Assembly: GCA_905147135.1 (NCBI GenBank) | Contig: LR990041.1 | Span: 8,803,907 to 8,867,906 of the forward strand | DNA length: 64,000 nt | From: Blastobasis lacticolella | Lineage: Eukaryota; Arthropoda; Insecta; Lepidoptera; Blastobasidae | Direction of reading: 5' to 3' | Shown here: one piece after another, positions 43,571-55,546 of the stretch | Position numbering within the stretch: the stretch's first letter is position 1 | Layout of the letters: each line of letters starts with the position of its first letter | Made by a program: the position numbers and the translations under genes | Notes under the pieces: generated by a model | Database searches by the model: none | Told to the model about the DNA's origin: nothing | The model's input: only the letters and a program-made list of their open reading frames with translations

Positions 43571-45659
43571 CTCCTATTATATACAAGTATATGTAGCACG
43601 TTTGTCAAGTAGGCTGTGTGACAACAAAGAAGGTATTAAAGTAACAAATAAGGCTCCACGTATACATTTTTAGTAGGCAGAATTTTTATTTTCCCCTTTT
43701 CGTAATCCTATATTACAAACACATCTGTCTATTATTAGAATGCGGCTAAGCATACAAAGCAAAAAACTGATTTGCATTTTATTATCGGACAATATACATT
43801 TTTGGGTTATATAACCTTGTGTCCAAAAAGCATCAGCCATTAACTGATAAGACAACGCGTTATAGTTAATTACGTCGTATAACACCCACATTATGTACGT
43901 ATTCCACATCGATGTCAGCAAGTGATTAGGTGATTAAGCCTTTGATAGTCCGATATGAAACACCATGCTCAATCAATATGGTATCAGGCTGGGTCTAAAT
44001 TTAGCCCGAGCTGGGAGTAGGTCAGCTCAAGAAATACTTCCTTAGCAAATCGCTACGGTGGGGGTTGGGGGAGGGATTGCACCACAGGGTGGGCCCGTTC
44101 TCATTTTAAAATACCTTTCAGCGGGAAAATTTTCCAAGTCATTTCGCAGAATTTTCATTATGTCGACATGCAGTAATGCTGCAAGTTATCGAATGAAAGT
44201 GCTTCAAAGAGATTTTCAATATTAATTACGACGGAGCAGCAAAAAATACTTCATCAAAATAGACTATTCACGAGTTATGGCAAACAAGATGCGGCATTTG
44301 GCGCACCGTCGTGGGTAGTAGGTACATGTATGCGGTTGTTTTTGTAGTGGCCGGGGTAGCGTGCCAGTACATCATGACAGTTTTGGGATTCGTTCCATTC
44401 ATAAATGTAAGTTCTTACGTCAGCAGGCGCCCACTCAGGAGGCGCGGCCCCCTCGCCGAAATCAGCACGATCGAGGAGGGGGGGGGGGGAGGTGACGTCA
44501 AAACCTCATGCAACAAGTGTTCCTATGGCGGTACCTAGGCTACTTATACGGCGGGCTATTTTTAACCAGATCAAAGGGGCCTGCGCAATGTAGGTACTTT
44601 ATACCCTTGTGCAGAAAGCCTCTGTGATACGATTTGCTTGCCTCTGTGGCGACTAACAGGCTATTTGATCCCCAGTTTTGCGACGAATTTATTTTGTACA
44701 ATCGGCTTACGCGAAAACACTGTACAACGAGCGGAAATCCTCATTGTGGTAGTTATGTAACGCCATTGTGTTGACCTCTGTTATCTATATCGAATGTCTC
44801 TACATTACCGTAGTGAATTATTTATCAAAGTATTCACAGCGATAATAGTGTTCCACTTATTTCTTCATTGCGGGTTAATAAATTATTTACAACGGGTATC
44901 TATTTACTGCAACCGGCTTACGTAGAGAAGGTTATTTCTAGCACTTTATAATATTCGACACACAATACGAAGGTTAAATCCGTATAGTAAGCCAATTTTA
45001 TCGCACAACGAAGACAGTAATGGAGTTAAAACAATTTCCTGCTTCGCCTAATTTCTCCTGGCGTCTGTAGAATCGAATTCAAAGGATGCGGCGTACCGTA
45101 CGAAGGATGAAGCGTTTGTTTCCGCGTCCTTGTCCTTGAAAGTAGTACAAGCTCCGTTTACACTGCGGGCTAAGGCCGACCCCCTCGTTACGGGGCCCGC
45201 ATTTGTTAGGCCACGCGCCGACTGACAGCTCTGACGCACTCGCCACTCGCCCGGCGCCTTTGTTACGATTAATAACAGAATTTATAAGGAAATTACTTCG
45301 ACTTGTAGACTTTAATGGGCTAGCTGGAGATTACTTTTTGGAGATAAGTAGTACTTACCTGGGTTTTTTAATGAATTTGTGCCTACTATATATTTTCTGA
45401 AAATTATATAACACGTCGTCGTTCAAAAACTCTCGAGACTCATTGCGAAAACATTATTTTAGATACATACACACCCACGTATCCCATACGGGTTGGCATA
45501 CACTATCGAGTGCCACAAGCTACGATGCTGATACGCCTCTCTCGCCTCTTCCACATTTATACATCTTTTCATGCATTTACGCCGGTTGAGGATACTTATG
45601 ACTGCCATATTTGGAGCAGATAATTTATCTGATCAGTATACGTCCTTCTCGGGCGCCCT
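43571..45659. other. Intergenic, no gene recognised
   Basis: A run of about 12 G at 44478-44489 is followed by TGACGTCA. The open frame at 44311-44538 is not supported. A GC-rich patch lies near 45170-45260. No repeats with clear ends were found. Confidence 0.4.
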
Positions 45660-46240
45660 CTACTGACCCTTCCATTCATATTTGCAAGATAGATACATTT
45701 CGTGAGCCGTTTTTTCATCCATCTTCTCCACGTGTCTAAACCATCTGAGTATATCTTTTTCAGTCCTTGTCACCACATCATCCTTCAGCTTAAAACGAAC
45801 TCTGAACACACTATTCCTTAGTCCCATAAGACCCCACATATACTCCGTAGGTACCGTATTTCCACCGCATTAATTCGACTTTCATGTTTCTTCTGCCATA
45901 CCCAACATTTACTTCTATACATAAGCGCTGGTACCAGCACGCTATTGTAAATTTTCGCCATTCGTGCCTTTTTTGAGACCGCTTGGCTACTCACTACCGC
46001 GTGCACAGCCCCATTGACTTTATTGCCTGCAGAAATTCTTCTTTCGAATCCTTGTCGCACTTCCTATCCCTTGTCCCATACTTCTCAAATACAAAGTCTT
46101 TCACTTGTTCCACTCTCTCGCCATCTATGATTATCTTACACTGAGTAACATCCTCCTCTGTTTCTATCACCATAACTTTCGTCTTACTTACATTAATTTT
46201 CATACCCTTTTTAAATGCCTTATTTACTATAATTAACATG
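45660..46240 (-). mobile_element. RTE-like LINE reverse transcriptase fragment
   Basis: The minus-strand frames read KGMKINVSKTKVMVIETEED, then RVEQVKDFVF, RISAGNKVNGAVHAVVSSQA, KARMAKIYNSVLVPALMYRS and NAVEIRYLRSICGV, in the order expected for the palm and thumb end of an insect RTE-type reverse transcriptase (NVSKTKVMV, then the VLVPALMYGSE-type block, then LR.ICGV). One frame shift lies near 46000-46060. It is longer and less decayed than the other fragments. Confidence 0.8.
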
Positions 46241-46364
46241 TGCTTTAGTTCCTTCTCTGACGACGCTTGTTAAACCGGGTCATTTTAAAAACATTGTTTT
46301 AACTATCAACATACGATTTATACATTTCAACGCCTATGTATAAAAAACAGATTTAGGCTTAGGT

Positions 46365-46640
46365 CATCATCACATCATCATCACAGCCCGTAACAGTCCA
46401 CTGCAGGACTTCGGGCCTCTCCCACGAAAGGGGAGGTTTCCTGCCATAATCTCCACGCTTGGCAGGCGGGTTGGAGATCGCAGTGTTTAAATATGACAAT
46501 GGAAAATGTTGCTGCCCATTTTCCAGACTACGGAGACTCTTGATCTTTTGCCTCGAAAACATTAGTCGCCTTGTACGACACCCACGAGTGTAAGGGGTTG
46601 GTGCTATTCTACTCTGCCGGACACCACACGGCCAAGGCTT
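46365..46640 (-). mobile_element. Family A short retroposon, copy on minus strand
   Basis: It starts with ATCATCATCACAGCCCGTAA (the GATGAT tail on the minus strand) and ends with CCGGACACCACACGGCC, a near full-length copy. Confidence 0.85.
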
Positions 46641-46769
46641 AGGTAGCTTTGGCTTAAAAATAATTGCAATTACCCAATTGCAGCGATGATTTTATAGTAA
46701 GAGTTCAATTTATTTTCCTGGAGCATTTTTATTTCTTAAATATTAACCTGATCCATGAGGAATCTGGAG

Positions 46770-47395
46770 AATACACTGGATAAGGAAGCAAATTAAAATT
46801 AAATATGAGAAGAACCATTCTTGGTATACATACAAGGTTATAACTTACTCCTAGAGTACCTTAATTCAAATAAAGTTTCGTGTACCTTTTCATACCAGGC
46901 AAGAGAAGATTGTTTCAATCCGTATACAGCCTTTTAAGGGCTGTAGTGACAGCTGTATGCTCACGGCAAAGAGTAGCCTTCGTGTTGAGTGTGTAATGAC
47001 TGGAGAAAAAACTCTGACTAGTCCACTCCTGCCTACTACGAAAAACCCTTCTCTAATCTAGTATGAAATCTGATGTTGTCATTAGTGTAAATTTTCGTTT
47101 TTACACCCACTTTACTACATTGGCGCTATCTGGAGTATTTACTAACTCCCACACATCGTGCTCTTTTAATGACTGCAGTTCTTCTGCCATCGCTTGCTCC
47201 CATTTGCCACGACCGCCCACTGATGCCTTCTGCATGCGTCACCGGTTCGTCTACAGACGATGTAGTAAGTACTAAGATATCCATACCTCTCCCACCCTCT
47301 CCATCCTCTCTCTGGCCTCTTCCATACCCTTTTTGGCCTTTGCACTGGTACGTTTTTGAATTCTGTTTCTGTGCTCTCAATATTCTCAACCTGGA
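46770..47395 (-). pseudogene. Ty1/Copia retrotransposon pol remnant
   Basis: On the minus strand the frame near 47125-47205 reads GKWEQAMAEELQSLKEHDVW, the conserved start of the Copia reverse transcriptase. Near 46880-46932 it reads KAVYGLKQSSLAWYEKVHET, its hallmark YGLKQ block, followed by a stop and PCMYTKNGSS. Stops, frame changes and missing sequence lie between, so it is dead. No long terminal repeats were found. Confidence 0.8.
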
Positions 47396-47644
47396 ATAAT
47401 AAACAACATTGAATACGATAAGTGGATAAATTTATGTATTTTTTTGTACTCTTATCTATCATATTGACAACGTCCACAAATAAGAAGGACAATGCACAGC
47501 AGAGAGTTTTGATTTCTAACTCATATATCAATAATTTCTGAAACGTCACACGGTTTATTCTTCAATTGTGCCGATTTCGTCCTTCAATCGATCCGAAAAT
47601 GCTATGTTATCAAATATTCCATATGCCTACGAGTCTGTTCCCTG

Positions 47645-47792
47645 ATCAATATAATATGGATGCCTTCAAGGCTAAAGTGAATAGGCTGTTCCAAGACGGG
47701 CATGCTCCACCTTCGGCCGCATCGTCACTGATCAACAGGTGAGATGGCGGTCAAATGCCTGTCTTGATTATTATAATAAAAAAAAAAATTGA
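47645..47792 (+). mobile_element. LINE 3' tail, family C
   Basis: GATGCCTTCAAGGCTAAAGT (DAFKAKV), GAATAGGCTGTTCCAAGACG, CAACAGGTGAGATGGCGGTC and an A-run match the end of the LINE at 31200-31520. Confidence 0.7.
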
Positions 47793-47949
47793 CGTCGTTT
47801 TTCTTTTCTAGGTAATCGATAAATACTGTGTCTAGCCCGAAATACCAAACCTATATTTACATAGGCGGTCGAAAGGGTAAGATCACACCACTCCCTTAGT
47901 TTTTCTGTAAAAATTGTAAAAAAACCAAGGACCCATTAGAAGATCAGAT

Positions 47950-49195
47950 ACAAGTAACGGCATCTATCTGCGTGAGTAGTTGCAGCCGAGAAGCTTAAAG
48001 TTCACGAAGCTCTCGGCACAAAGCTCTCGCCATGCATGAAGTTCGTGCTGCAACATAGAGATGGCAGCACTAGTAGTCGTGATTGATTTCCTACCAAGAA
48101 CGCGCGGACAATAACTTTGCTCACGGCTTATAATGGAAGAGACTGTCAATAAATAAGAATCACTTCTACAAATAACACCAGTAACTTAATTAACTTAATT
48201 ATCAGAAAATTAACTTATCATGTTACGCCCATAATAATAGACTAACATCAATAAATGCGTTGTTTATCAAAGTACAAGTAACGGCATCTAACTGCGCGCG
48301 TTTTAAAACAGAAAACACTTTTAGTATTTGCAACAGAGAAGCTTAAAGTTCATAAAGCTCTCGGCACAAAGCTCTCGCCATGCTGATTAAGTTCATGCAG
48401 CAATATAAAGATGGCAGCACTAGTAGTCGTGATTGATTTAAAACCTACAATGCGCGGAGTCGCGGACAATAACTATGCTCGCGGCTGATAATGGAACAGA
48501 CAGTCAACGAGAACCACTTCTAAGAATTACAACAGTTACTTCTATAATCGATTAAAAAATATGTACTAATATGTGTGTATGTGTATGTGTGTAAAAATAT
48601 ATATTATACGGCTATACGCCCATAGGCCGTGTGGTGTCCGGCAGAGTAGAATAGCACCAACCCCTTACACTCGTGAGTGTCGTACAAGGCGACTAATGTT
48701 TTCGAGGCGAATGATCTAGTCTCTGTAGGTTGGAAAATGGGCAGCAGCGTTTTCCATTGTTATATTTACAACACTGCGATCTCCAACTCGCCTGCCCAGC
48801 GTAGAGATTATGGCAATAACCTTCCTTTTAATGGGAGAGGCCCTAAATCCTGCAGTGGATTGTTATGGACTGTGTGGATGGATACACCCATAGACCAACA
48901 TCAATCAATACCGTTGTTTATCAAAGTACCTCGTAGTAATACAAAGCTCTCGCCGTGCTGACGAAGTCCGTGATGCAACATAGAGCTGGCAGCACTAGTA
49001 GTCGTGATTGATTTCTAACCAAGACGCGTGGACCATAACTTTTCTCGCGACTGATATTGGAACGGAATTCTAAGAATTATAACAGTTATTTTTTAAACTG
49101 ATTGAAAAATATGTAAAATCAAAATTCAATCAGTTAGTTTAAATATAGGTACCATACGCCCATATACCAACATCATTCAATCAATGAATACATGA
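47950..49195 (+). repeat. Three-unit tandem array, about 280-380 bp per unit
   Basis: The three direct units share GCACTAGTAGTCGTGATTGA, AAGCTCTCGCC(A/G)TGC and TTGTTTATCAAAGTAC. The units are about 47950-48272, 48273-48917 (including a nested family A copy) and 48918-49195. Identity is moderate with many indels and no frame is kept, so the unit is non-coding. Confidence 0.75.
48626..48881 (+). mobile_element. Family A short retroposon nested in the tandem array
   Basis: It runs from GCCGTGTGGTGTCCGGCAGA to GGACTGTGTGGATGG. It is flanked by ATACGCCCATAG (48614-48625) and ATACACCCATAG (48882-48893), a 12-bp target duplication with one difference. Comparison with the uninterrupted unit 1/unit 2 boundary supports the insertion. 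Confidence 0.85.
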
Positions 49196-49328
49196 ATGAA
49201 ACTAGAATAACGTGCAATAAATAAATAATCTATTTTCGTATATGGTAGATGATGTATACAGATTTATAAAGATATATAACCAAATATATATTATATTGAT
49301 TCATATATAGTTTGTAGAAACAAATTAA

Positions 49329-49607
49329 GTAGAGCTCGTCTAATCTAAAATGACGCGCCCCACTATCGCATTAACGCACACAAGCAACTTTAAAATATGG
49401 ACGCAATACATATACAAATGCCGTTGTAATTGGTAATTCAGTTGCCGGTAAAATTCAAACGTAGGAGCACGCGTCGTTCATTGGTTCCCACACAACCAAT
49501 GAACGACGAAGGTTGGTTGGAAGTGTCGTTATCAATATTTGCACTCACACATCGAAATCAACTAACTAAGTAGTGGGGCGCGTCATTTTAGACTAGACGA
49601 GCTCTAC
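49329..49607. mobile_element. Miniature inverted-repeat element, 36-bp terminal repeats
   Basis: The terminal inverted repeats 49329-49364 and 49572-49607 match over 36 bp with one mismatch (GTAGAGCTCGTCTA, then ATGACGCGCCCCACT). The 279-bp unit has no coding capacity. Inside it, 49472-49486 and 49494-49508 form a perfect 15-bp stem (CGTCGTTCATTGGTT). A clear target duplication was not found. Confidence 0.8.
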
Positions 49608-50811
49608 CTAAGTAGGTATTTCGTAACACTTGTATGTCGAGCCAGTGATTCTTCGCTACCAATTTGCTGAGCCCAATCCGGGTCATGGTGATTCCTATCA
49701 TTATGTCATCTATATGTAACACATGGAATGCGAAATAAAGAAATTGAATTTGAGTTTATCTAATATCTATAACTCTTTGGACTGTATGTAGCGGTATGTA
49801 GTCTTCGCAAAAAATGGGCTCTGAGAAGGACGAATGATGAAATAATGGAACGGGATGATATGGGGATAACTGTGGCCGTACGCCTATCAAAAATGGTCAA
49901 GCCATATTTTGAATTTGTTAAGAAAGCCTGGCTCTTCATTAGGTCTGATAACTTTTTTACAGTGATACCGTTGTGAGCTTGCAAGGCTTGGCGATTTCAT
50001 ATGGTTTTGTAGAATGGATGCCACACTCCTTTATAGCCTGCATTCTATTTTAGTTTTTCAGCACTTTGGGAAGTGCCCCATGCGTTTAATTTTAGAAATG
50101 TGTTTTATCAGTCTAATATCCTGAAAATTTGGGCTTTTTGTTCTAGCATTATCCAAACCGAAGCCATGACGGTCTAAAAATTCGACGAAACGCTTTGAAA
50201 AAGGCTAGGTATGATCTCCAACTGTTTATGCGTCTTGATGGGGGAATTTTCGTGCTAATAAAGCCCTTTCATTTGTTATCCAACACGGCACATTTCAATA
50301 ATAAAAAGTAAGTAAGTAGTAGAGGGTCTCAAGACTCCTCTTGATAGCGCCACATTGGATTTTTCAATTATTCTGTCCCTTTTTTGTTCTGCCTTGTGCT
50401 TGATACCTTCTCAGCTGAAATTATGGACACGTTTCTAGAAAGCCTTCTATCACGCCTTTTGAAAAGCGGTACAAAAATGGACTTTATTTTATGAGCAATA
50501 CATTCCACTTTGATTTGCCCTCACGCTTTTTGCTTCTGAATTGAGCCAGGTGTAATGAGTGCATTAGACAGTATATTGAAGAAAGGGTAAAAACGTGGAA
50601 GGAAGTGCTAGAAAATTGTGGTTTGAAGCTGAACGTCACAAAACATAGCGCGGATTGTACACTTTTTAAAATTAGTCGGTTTATACCATCCATAATTTAG
50701 GCGCCAACGTTACTTTAATAATTCACATGAGGAAGCGCTAGGTCTTTTTTCCGAGATGTCAGTGTTCTGATTTCACAATGGCGATATGGTGGGTCCTTTT
50801 TCCACGTCGCA
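49608..50811. other. Intergenic; one repeated segment
   Basis: 50430-50540 (ATGAGCAATACATTCCACTT, CTCACGCTTTTTGCTTCTGA) resembles 8160-8230 in SVOP intron 9, so it is a dispersed repeat. No gene is recognised. Confidence 0.45.
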
Positions 50812-51230
50812 TTCATCATCATCATCATCATCTTGGCGTTAAATCCCGTTTGCACTCCCGCGCAACACGCGGGGGCCCGGGGTGCACCTTCCTGCTTTTC
50901 TTAATCCACTTTGTCGGTTCGGCATCATAGTAGTGAGTCCGTTGGCACGCATGTCATTCTTAACGACGTCCAGCCATCGCTTCTTGGGCCGGCCTCTCCT
51001 TCCCGTGCCCGGCGGGGGCGGCATGGCCGGACATCTGTTCTCCACATAATTTGCCGCTCTGAACAATATGTGGCCGTAACATCGAGATGACATTCTTGTA
51101 GCTTATCTGCGATGTCACGGATATGAACGATACCGCGGATGTGGACGTTCCGCAAGTGATCTTTGTCACGTACGTATCACGTTGAACAGAAGTGGGCTAA
51201 GCACAGAGCCCTGGTGTAACTACAGTCGTA
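50812..51230 (-). mobile_element. RTE-type LINE with internal deletion
   Basis: The minus strand first shows LHQGSVLSPLLFNV (reverse transcriptase block, 51180-51230), then jumps to a C-terminal block with RGRPKKRWLDVVKNDMRANG and a GATGATGATGAT tail near 50815. The middle of the enzyme is absent. Confidence 0.75.
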
Positions 51231-51610
51231 ACTATGAAATCGGAATCGCGGTACATATCTCGGATAATGTCTACAATTATTATGAATCTTGCTATCCTGT
51301 TTTTTCATCTATTGGAATGAGTGGTTGGAAAATGACGGATGGATGAAAATGAAATGGATAAAAGACGATGTAACTTAGTGCATATTAATGTGAAAGCGCA
51401 AAGTATGGAAATACACCTCGATTATATTTTCATCGGTAAGTAATTTCATTCGTGGTCGCGGTGAAAGGGAATTTATTTTAGAAATTGTGACAAAAATATG
51501 CATCTTAACATTGTGAATTTGCAATAATTGAAATGTTTTACCTTAAAACAACATGCCATTAAAATTATTGGCAAATTGAGGAATATTTCGGTGTTTAAAT
51601 AAGTACGAAA

Positions 51611-51960
51611 ATGATGCTAACAGGGTCGCATTTAGTATCTATTAATTGTATTGCATTTTAATACTCAAATCTTGTAAATAGCGATCCACAATTTTATATG
51701 TATTAATTAGGGTTTCATACCTAAATGACATTTTAAATGTTCAGACATTTTATGAGACAACTTTATGTTTTTTTACATTTATTTGTTTTGCTAGGTTTCC
51801 TAAAGACCAGACATGGTGATGTCTGGGTTGCAAATTGGAAGTGTTGCGTTGTTAACATTTTGAAGAACAAGATAAAAAGTAGATGCAAGTCCCTTCTGTC
51901 CTGGTGCACCATCATTATATGAATATTGACTAAAATAAAAAATTTCTGCCTGTTTAATAC
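51611..51960 (+). repeat. Exon-like duplicated module, copy 1
   Basis: Matches 55547-55930 in the same direction. Both copies have a TTTTGCTAG or TTTTCTAG acceptor-like site, then an open block reading GFLKTRHGDVWV, NWKCCVV, SRCKSL and SWC, and then an AATAAA signal near the end. The block from GTTTCCTAAAGACCAGACAT is the best conserved part. It could be a duplicated last exon, a non-coding RNA end or just a repeat; no upstream exons were found. Confidence 0.6.
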
Positions 51961-53675
51961 ATTAAAACATAACGTTTAATAATTATAGTCCAGTACTTAC
52001 ACTCAAGAAATTATGCACAATATTGTTTTATGGCTGTAATTTGTTGTATGTGCCTAATAAATAAAATAAAATAGTATAGAAGTCTTTGGTTCGCTCACTC
52101 AACAATTTATTTAATCTTCGTAAATAGTTTCTGCTGGGCCCAGCAGTATGTGGGCAATTATACTGATTCACCTCCTAGATTATAGTCTACGAGAAATCTA
52201 CTTACCGGTCTGCCTCACTCGCTAACGAAGGCTCAATTCTTCTTTTGAACTCGTTCGAGAACGAATTGGCACCGAAGAAGAAAAAGTCTTGATGGCCAGT
52301 ATTCATAGTCAACCAGCCAGGTCCCGAAGAATACGATATAAATTTTCAGGCGTTCTCGTCTTCGGCAGCCAGGGATTTAATCTATGAGGACATGATGAAG
52401 AATAGGATCCAGCATTTAGCTAGAATGAGAGTAACACAAAAAATATTAAAATCTTAGCCATCTCCGTCGTCTATGAAATGTCAAAATGTCAAAATGAAAT
52501 GTCTGTAAAAAATAAACGATAAAAGGTAATACTCAAAAATGTAATTGAATCTATATAGATCAACTTTGTTCTTGATCCTAGAATTGAATGTAAAAAACAC
52601 AACGAATAATTACGTCCTGAAGCCCGTTCCACCAAAAAAAAACAGAAGTTACAGAGGTAAGAATCCAGACATACACCCCAATGCCCTTAATTTTATAGGT
52701 CGTAGTCCCCTCGGTGGGGCAAACTAGTGGGTCCATGAGAAGACGCCCGAAATTTGGTATGCATCTAGGGTTTTTAAACTTTAATAACAAGAAAATTAAG
52801 AAATCTGCAATTTATAACCTCCAACCCATAAACGAGAAAGCAGGTGCTGTACCTATATAAAATCCATACAGCCGCTGTATGGTGGCCGACAGAGTAGAAT
52901 AGCACCAGCCCTCTCGACTATGAGTGTCGTATAAGGCATCCTAAGTCTTGGGGTACTTAATAGAACCAAACAGTGGTACACACCAACTCATTTATTGTTA
53001 ATAAAGAAAGCTGGTACTGCTTATTACCAACTCCTTTCACTTGATTCCTTCCAACGCCGGACTATTTGCATTTGCCCCCTAGATCACCCTTGGATCTGGT
53101 AGGCCTCCGAGAAGACGTTGGCTCTCTGTGTTACTGTACCTTCTGCATAAGGAGGAATGTTCCTGAACTTGTTTAGTTTGGCAACCGTTACTTTTCAGTC
53201 CCGTACCCTCCGAAGAAGAGATAGATTTAATCCACATTATCTAAATGCCCGGTATTTTATATGTATTTAACTGCTGTAAAACTGTGAAATGAACTAATAA
53301 ATAAATGAATACAGCTAACGAGCATTGCGAGTCTTTTCAACGCGCACGTGAAATGAACTGTGCAATTAGCTCGCGAAGTCTATCGTTTGCACTATTTCAC
53401 GGGGTTCTTGAAAATGCACGCCACGGTTCTTCAATGGGCGGCACCGCATTCGCTCCCCTTAGGTTGTAGATATCCTGGACGACGGCGACGGTCCGCTTCA
53501 CATCAGGTGTACCTGGCCTGACAGTGTGCCTCAATGACACTAAAATAGTCACCAGTAGGAGATAAAATAGCAAGAAGGTTATGGCTATAGGCCTATTGTT
53601 ATTTGTAACCAAAGCTTCGATTAACTATAGCATAGTTGGCCGGAGAATCAGAGCTAACGCCTTACTACGAGATCA
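51961..53675. other. Intergenic with repeat fragments
   Basis: A partial family A copy lies at 52872-52945 (GGTGGCCGACAGAGTAGAAT). A segment at 52725-52850 with GAAATTTGGTATGCATCTAG resembles 57560-57680. 53400-53530 resembles a LINE 3' end. No gene is seen. Confidence 0.45.
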
Positions 53676-53884
53676 GGGGGTCTAAAAAGGCCACATTAGC
53701 GTTTCATAATATGATTCATATTAATTTGTCACAAACTTATCTGCAGCGTCGCTGTTGTTGACATTGACATGACAATTCAAAATGGCGTCACTTAGTTCCA
53801 GCACTGGCCACCTGATCAGATAAGTTTGTGGCAGTCTAATATGAATCATAATATGAAACGCTAATGTGGCCTTTTTAGACCCCC
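53676..53884. mobile_element. Inverted-repeat element containing family B core, copy 4
   Basis: Arms of about 60-70 bp (left GGGGGTCTAAAAAGGCCACA, then TTAGCGTTTCATAATATGAT) are nearly perfect reverse complements at the two ends of a 209-bp unit. The inner part (53731-53839) is the family B sequence with its own terminal repeats. Non-coding. Confidence 0.8.
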
Positions 53885-54301
53885 AGGTGGGCTAAAGCTA
53901 TCTTCCATGAGCAATGGGTAAGCCGGTTGTTACCGGAGCCAACTCAGAAACATAAGACTTTAGTATGGCAGGGATATCATCGTGTGACTTGTGGACATCG
54001 ATGAAGAGAAGAGCTCTACGCACCGATTTTTGAGTAAACTGTTTACCGAACATGGAAGGGTAGTCTATGGTTTACTCTCGTCATCTAAAGTCAAATTGGA
54101 TGGCCGATAAAAATCTATCGACAGCTTTGGCAACAAAATGCTCGTGTTATAGACGGAAGATGAAACATCCTCTCTAAATAAATGTTTATATTACTCGCCA
54201 ATTTTGCCGATACGTTAGGTAAGGTTAGAAAAAATTTAGTTATTTTAAGGTAATGCTAGAAATAAAAACTTTTCAAAATACTCCGATAAACTAAACCAAG
54301 A
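53885..54301. other. Intergenic, no gene recognised
   Basis: Nothing identifiable was seen; it may be the outer part of the mariner relic that follows. Confidence 0.35.
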
Positions 54302-54350
54302 TAGTAGACTACCGCCAGTGCTTCAAAGCACTGTAGTAGGTAGTCTACTC
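54302..54350. repeat. Imperfect hairpin
   Basis: AGTAGACTACC and GGTAGTCTACT form the outer stem; CAGTGCTTCAAAGCACTG folds on itself inside. Confidence 0.6.
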
Positions 54351-54399
54351 CGGAGAGAGGTCCTCAACTGCTGCTGTAAAAGCATTCTGAGCAGTCACA

Positions 54400-54720
54400 G
54401 GGCTATCAAGTGGAGTGCCATAAAGAGGGGAGGGTTAAGTCTTGAATCGCAGTGTTCTTCAACAATGATTGTGTTTGTTGTTCTGTTTGTGTAAGTTTCG
54501 CTTTGTGTGATGATGTATTGTCATGATGCAAATAAAGCCTACACAAACCCGTTTTAAGACTTTTTTGATCCCACACATTAAATAGTTGGTAAACATACCT
54601 CAGAGTATAGAGCATTAACAGTTTTTTTAGTGTCCAAGGAAAATGTTTTGAAAATGTGTTACACCATTTTCTTGTCCGTATTACGCCCATGTTTGAGTTT
54701 CCTGGGAGGTTCTTCATCTG
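54400..54720 (-). pseudogene. Mariner-type transposase relic
   Basis: The minus-strand frame contains RLYLHHDNTSSHKA, the usual block around the second catalytic Asp of mariner transposases (LHHDNA.SH), followed about 20 residues later by a shifted QDLTLPSLWHS resembling the PDLAPCDF block. Downstream TAQNAFTAAVEDLSPE resembles the mariner C-terminus. Truncated and frameshifted. Confidence 0.6.
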
Positions 54721-55546
54721 GAAACACCCACACCGTTAATTGTTGCTTAATAAGTGGGGTATATTGTAAAAGCCAACGTTTAATATAATAAGTAATTATA
54801 TTAAATATATTTTTCCTTTTCCATTATCGAATTTTTTGATCATTTCCTTGCACTATGCCACGCAATCTATGTGCGAATTCAGCCCCTTAAAAAGGACTGT
54901 GGGCATGATCACTTAATAATTAGCCAAGTGCGAGTCTGATTTTGTAGCAAAGTGTTTGGGGGTCTTGCTATACCTACCTTCACGGATACAGGCTAAAAAA
55001 TGCACTAATCCTTAGAAGCTAGAATTAACGTCATTCAATGAATAAGCGAGCGTAGCGAGCTCTGATTTTTTTACGCAATTCCTAATCTTTAGCACTTAAA
55101 GCTAGGACAAATAGTACCTATTATAAATAACATAAATCAAGGAATGAGCAAGCGGAGCGAGATCGAAATTTGTGTCATTTTGACACTTTATAGCGGTAAT
55201 GATAAGAAAACCATATTTTCTGAACAACGTTAGCCTTGGCCCTCAATTAGAGCTTTGGGCATGCCCATCGTACCCACAACGCTGAATCCGCTCGAGCTTG
55301 TTTTTTTTCAGCAGTCAGTGGTTTAGTTAGGTTAGGTTTCAAACGCGAACATAATTTCCTGACTTGTAGGTGACGATGTAAAATTTCACAAACGGTCGGA
55401 GTGTCCCCCTAACGCGCTGCATACAAACGGAGTTTGATCATAATTTCAATATTAACCAATCAAAGTCATTTATTGGTTAATATTAAAATTTTATAGACGA
55501 GATTTAGAAACCAATATCTAAATATTTTAGTGATCGAAAATATTTT
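54721..55546. other. Intergenic, no gene recognised
   Basis: AGCGAGCGTAGCGAGCT and AGCAAGCGGAGCGAGATC are repeated motifs near 55045 and 55150. A 13-bp perfect hairpin (AATATTAACCAAT) lies near 55448-55485. Confidence 0.4.

Noticed and set aside
47950..49195. Coding potential of the tandem array (minus-strand frame at 47964-48149)
   Set aside because: The frame is broken by indels in the other two units, so there is no sign of protein constraint.
53397..53612. Minus-strand frame with a hydrophobic segment (LLFYLLLVTILVSLRH)
   Set aside because: The sequence around it matches the usual layout of LINE 3' ends (CACATCAGGTG, GATATCCTGGACGACG), so the frame is a repeat artefact.
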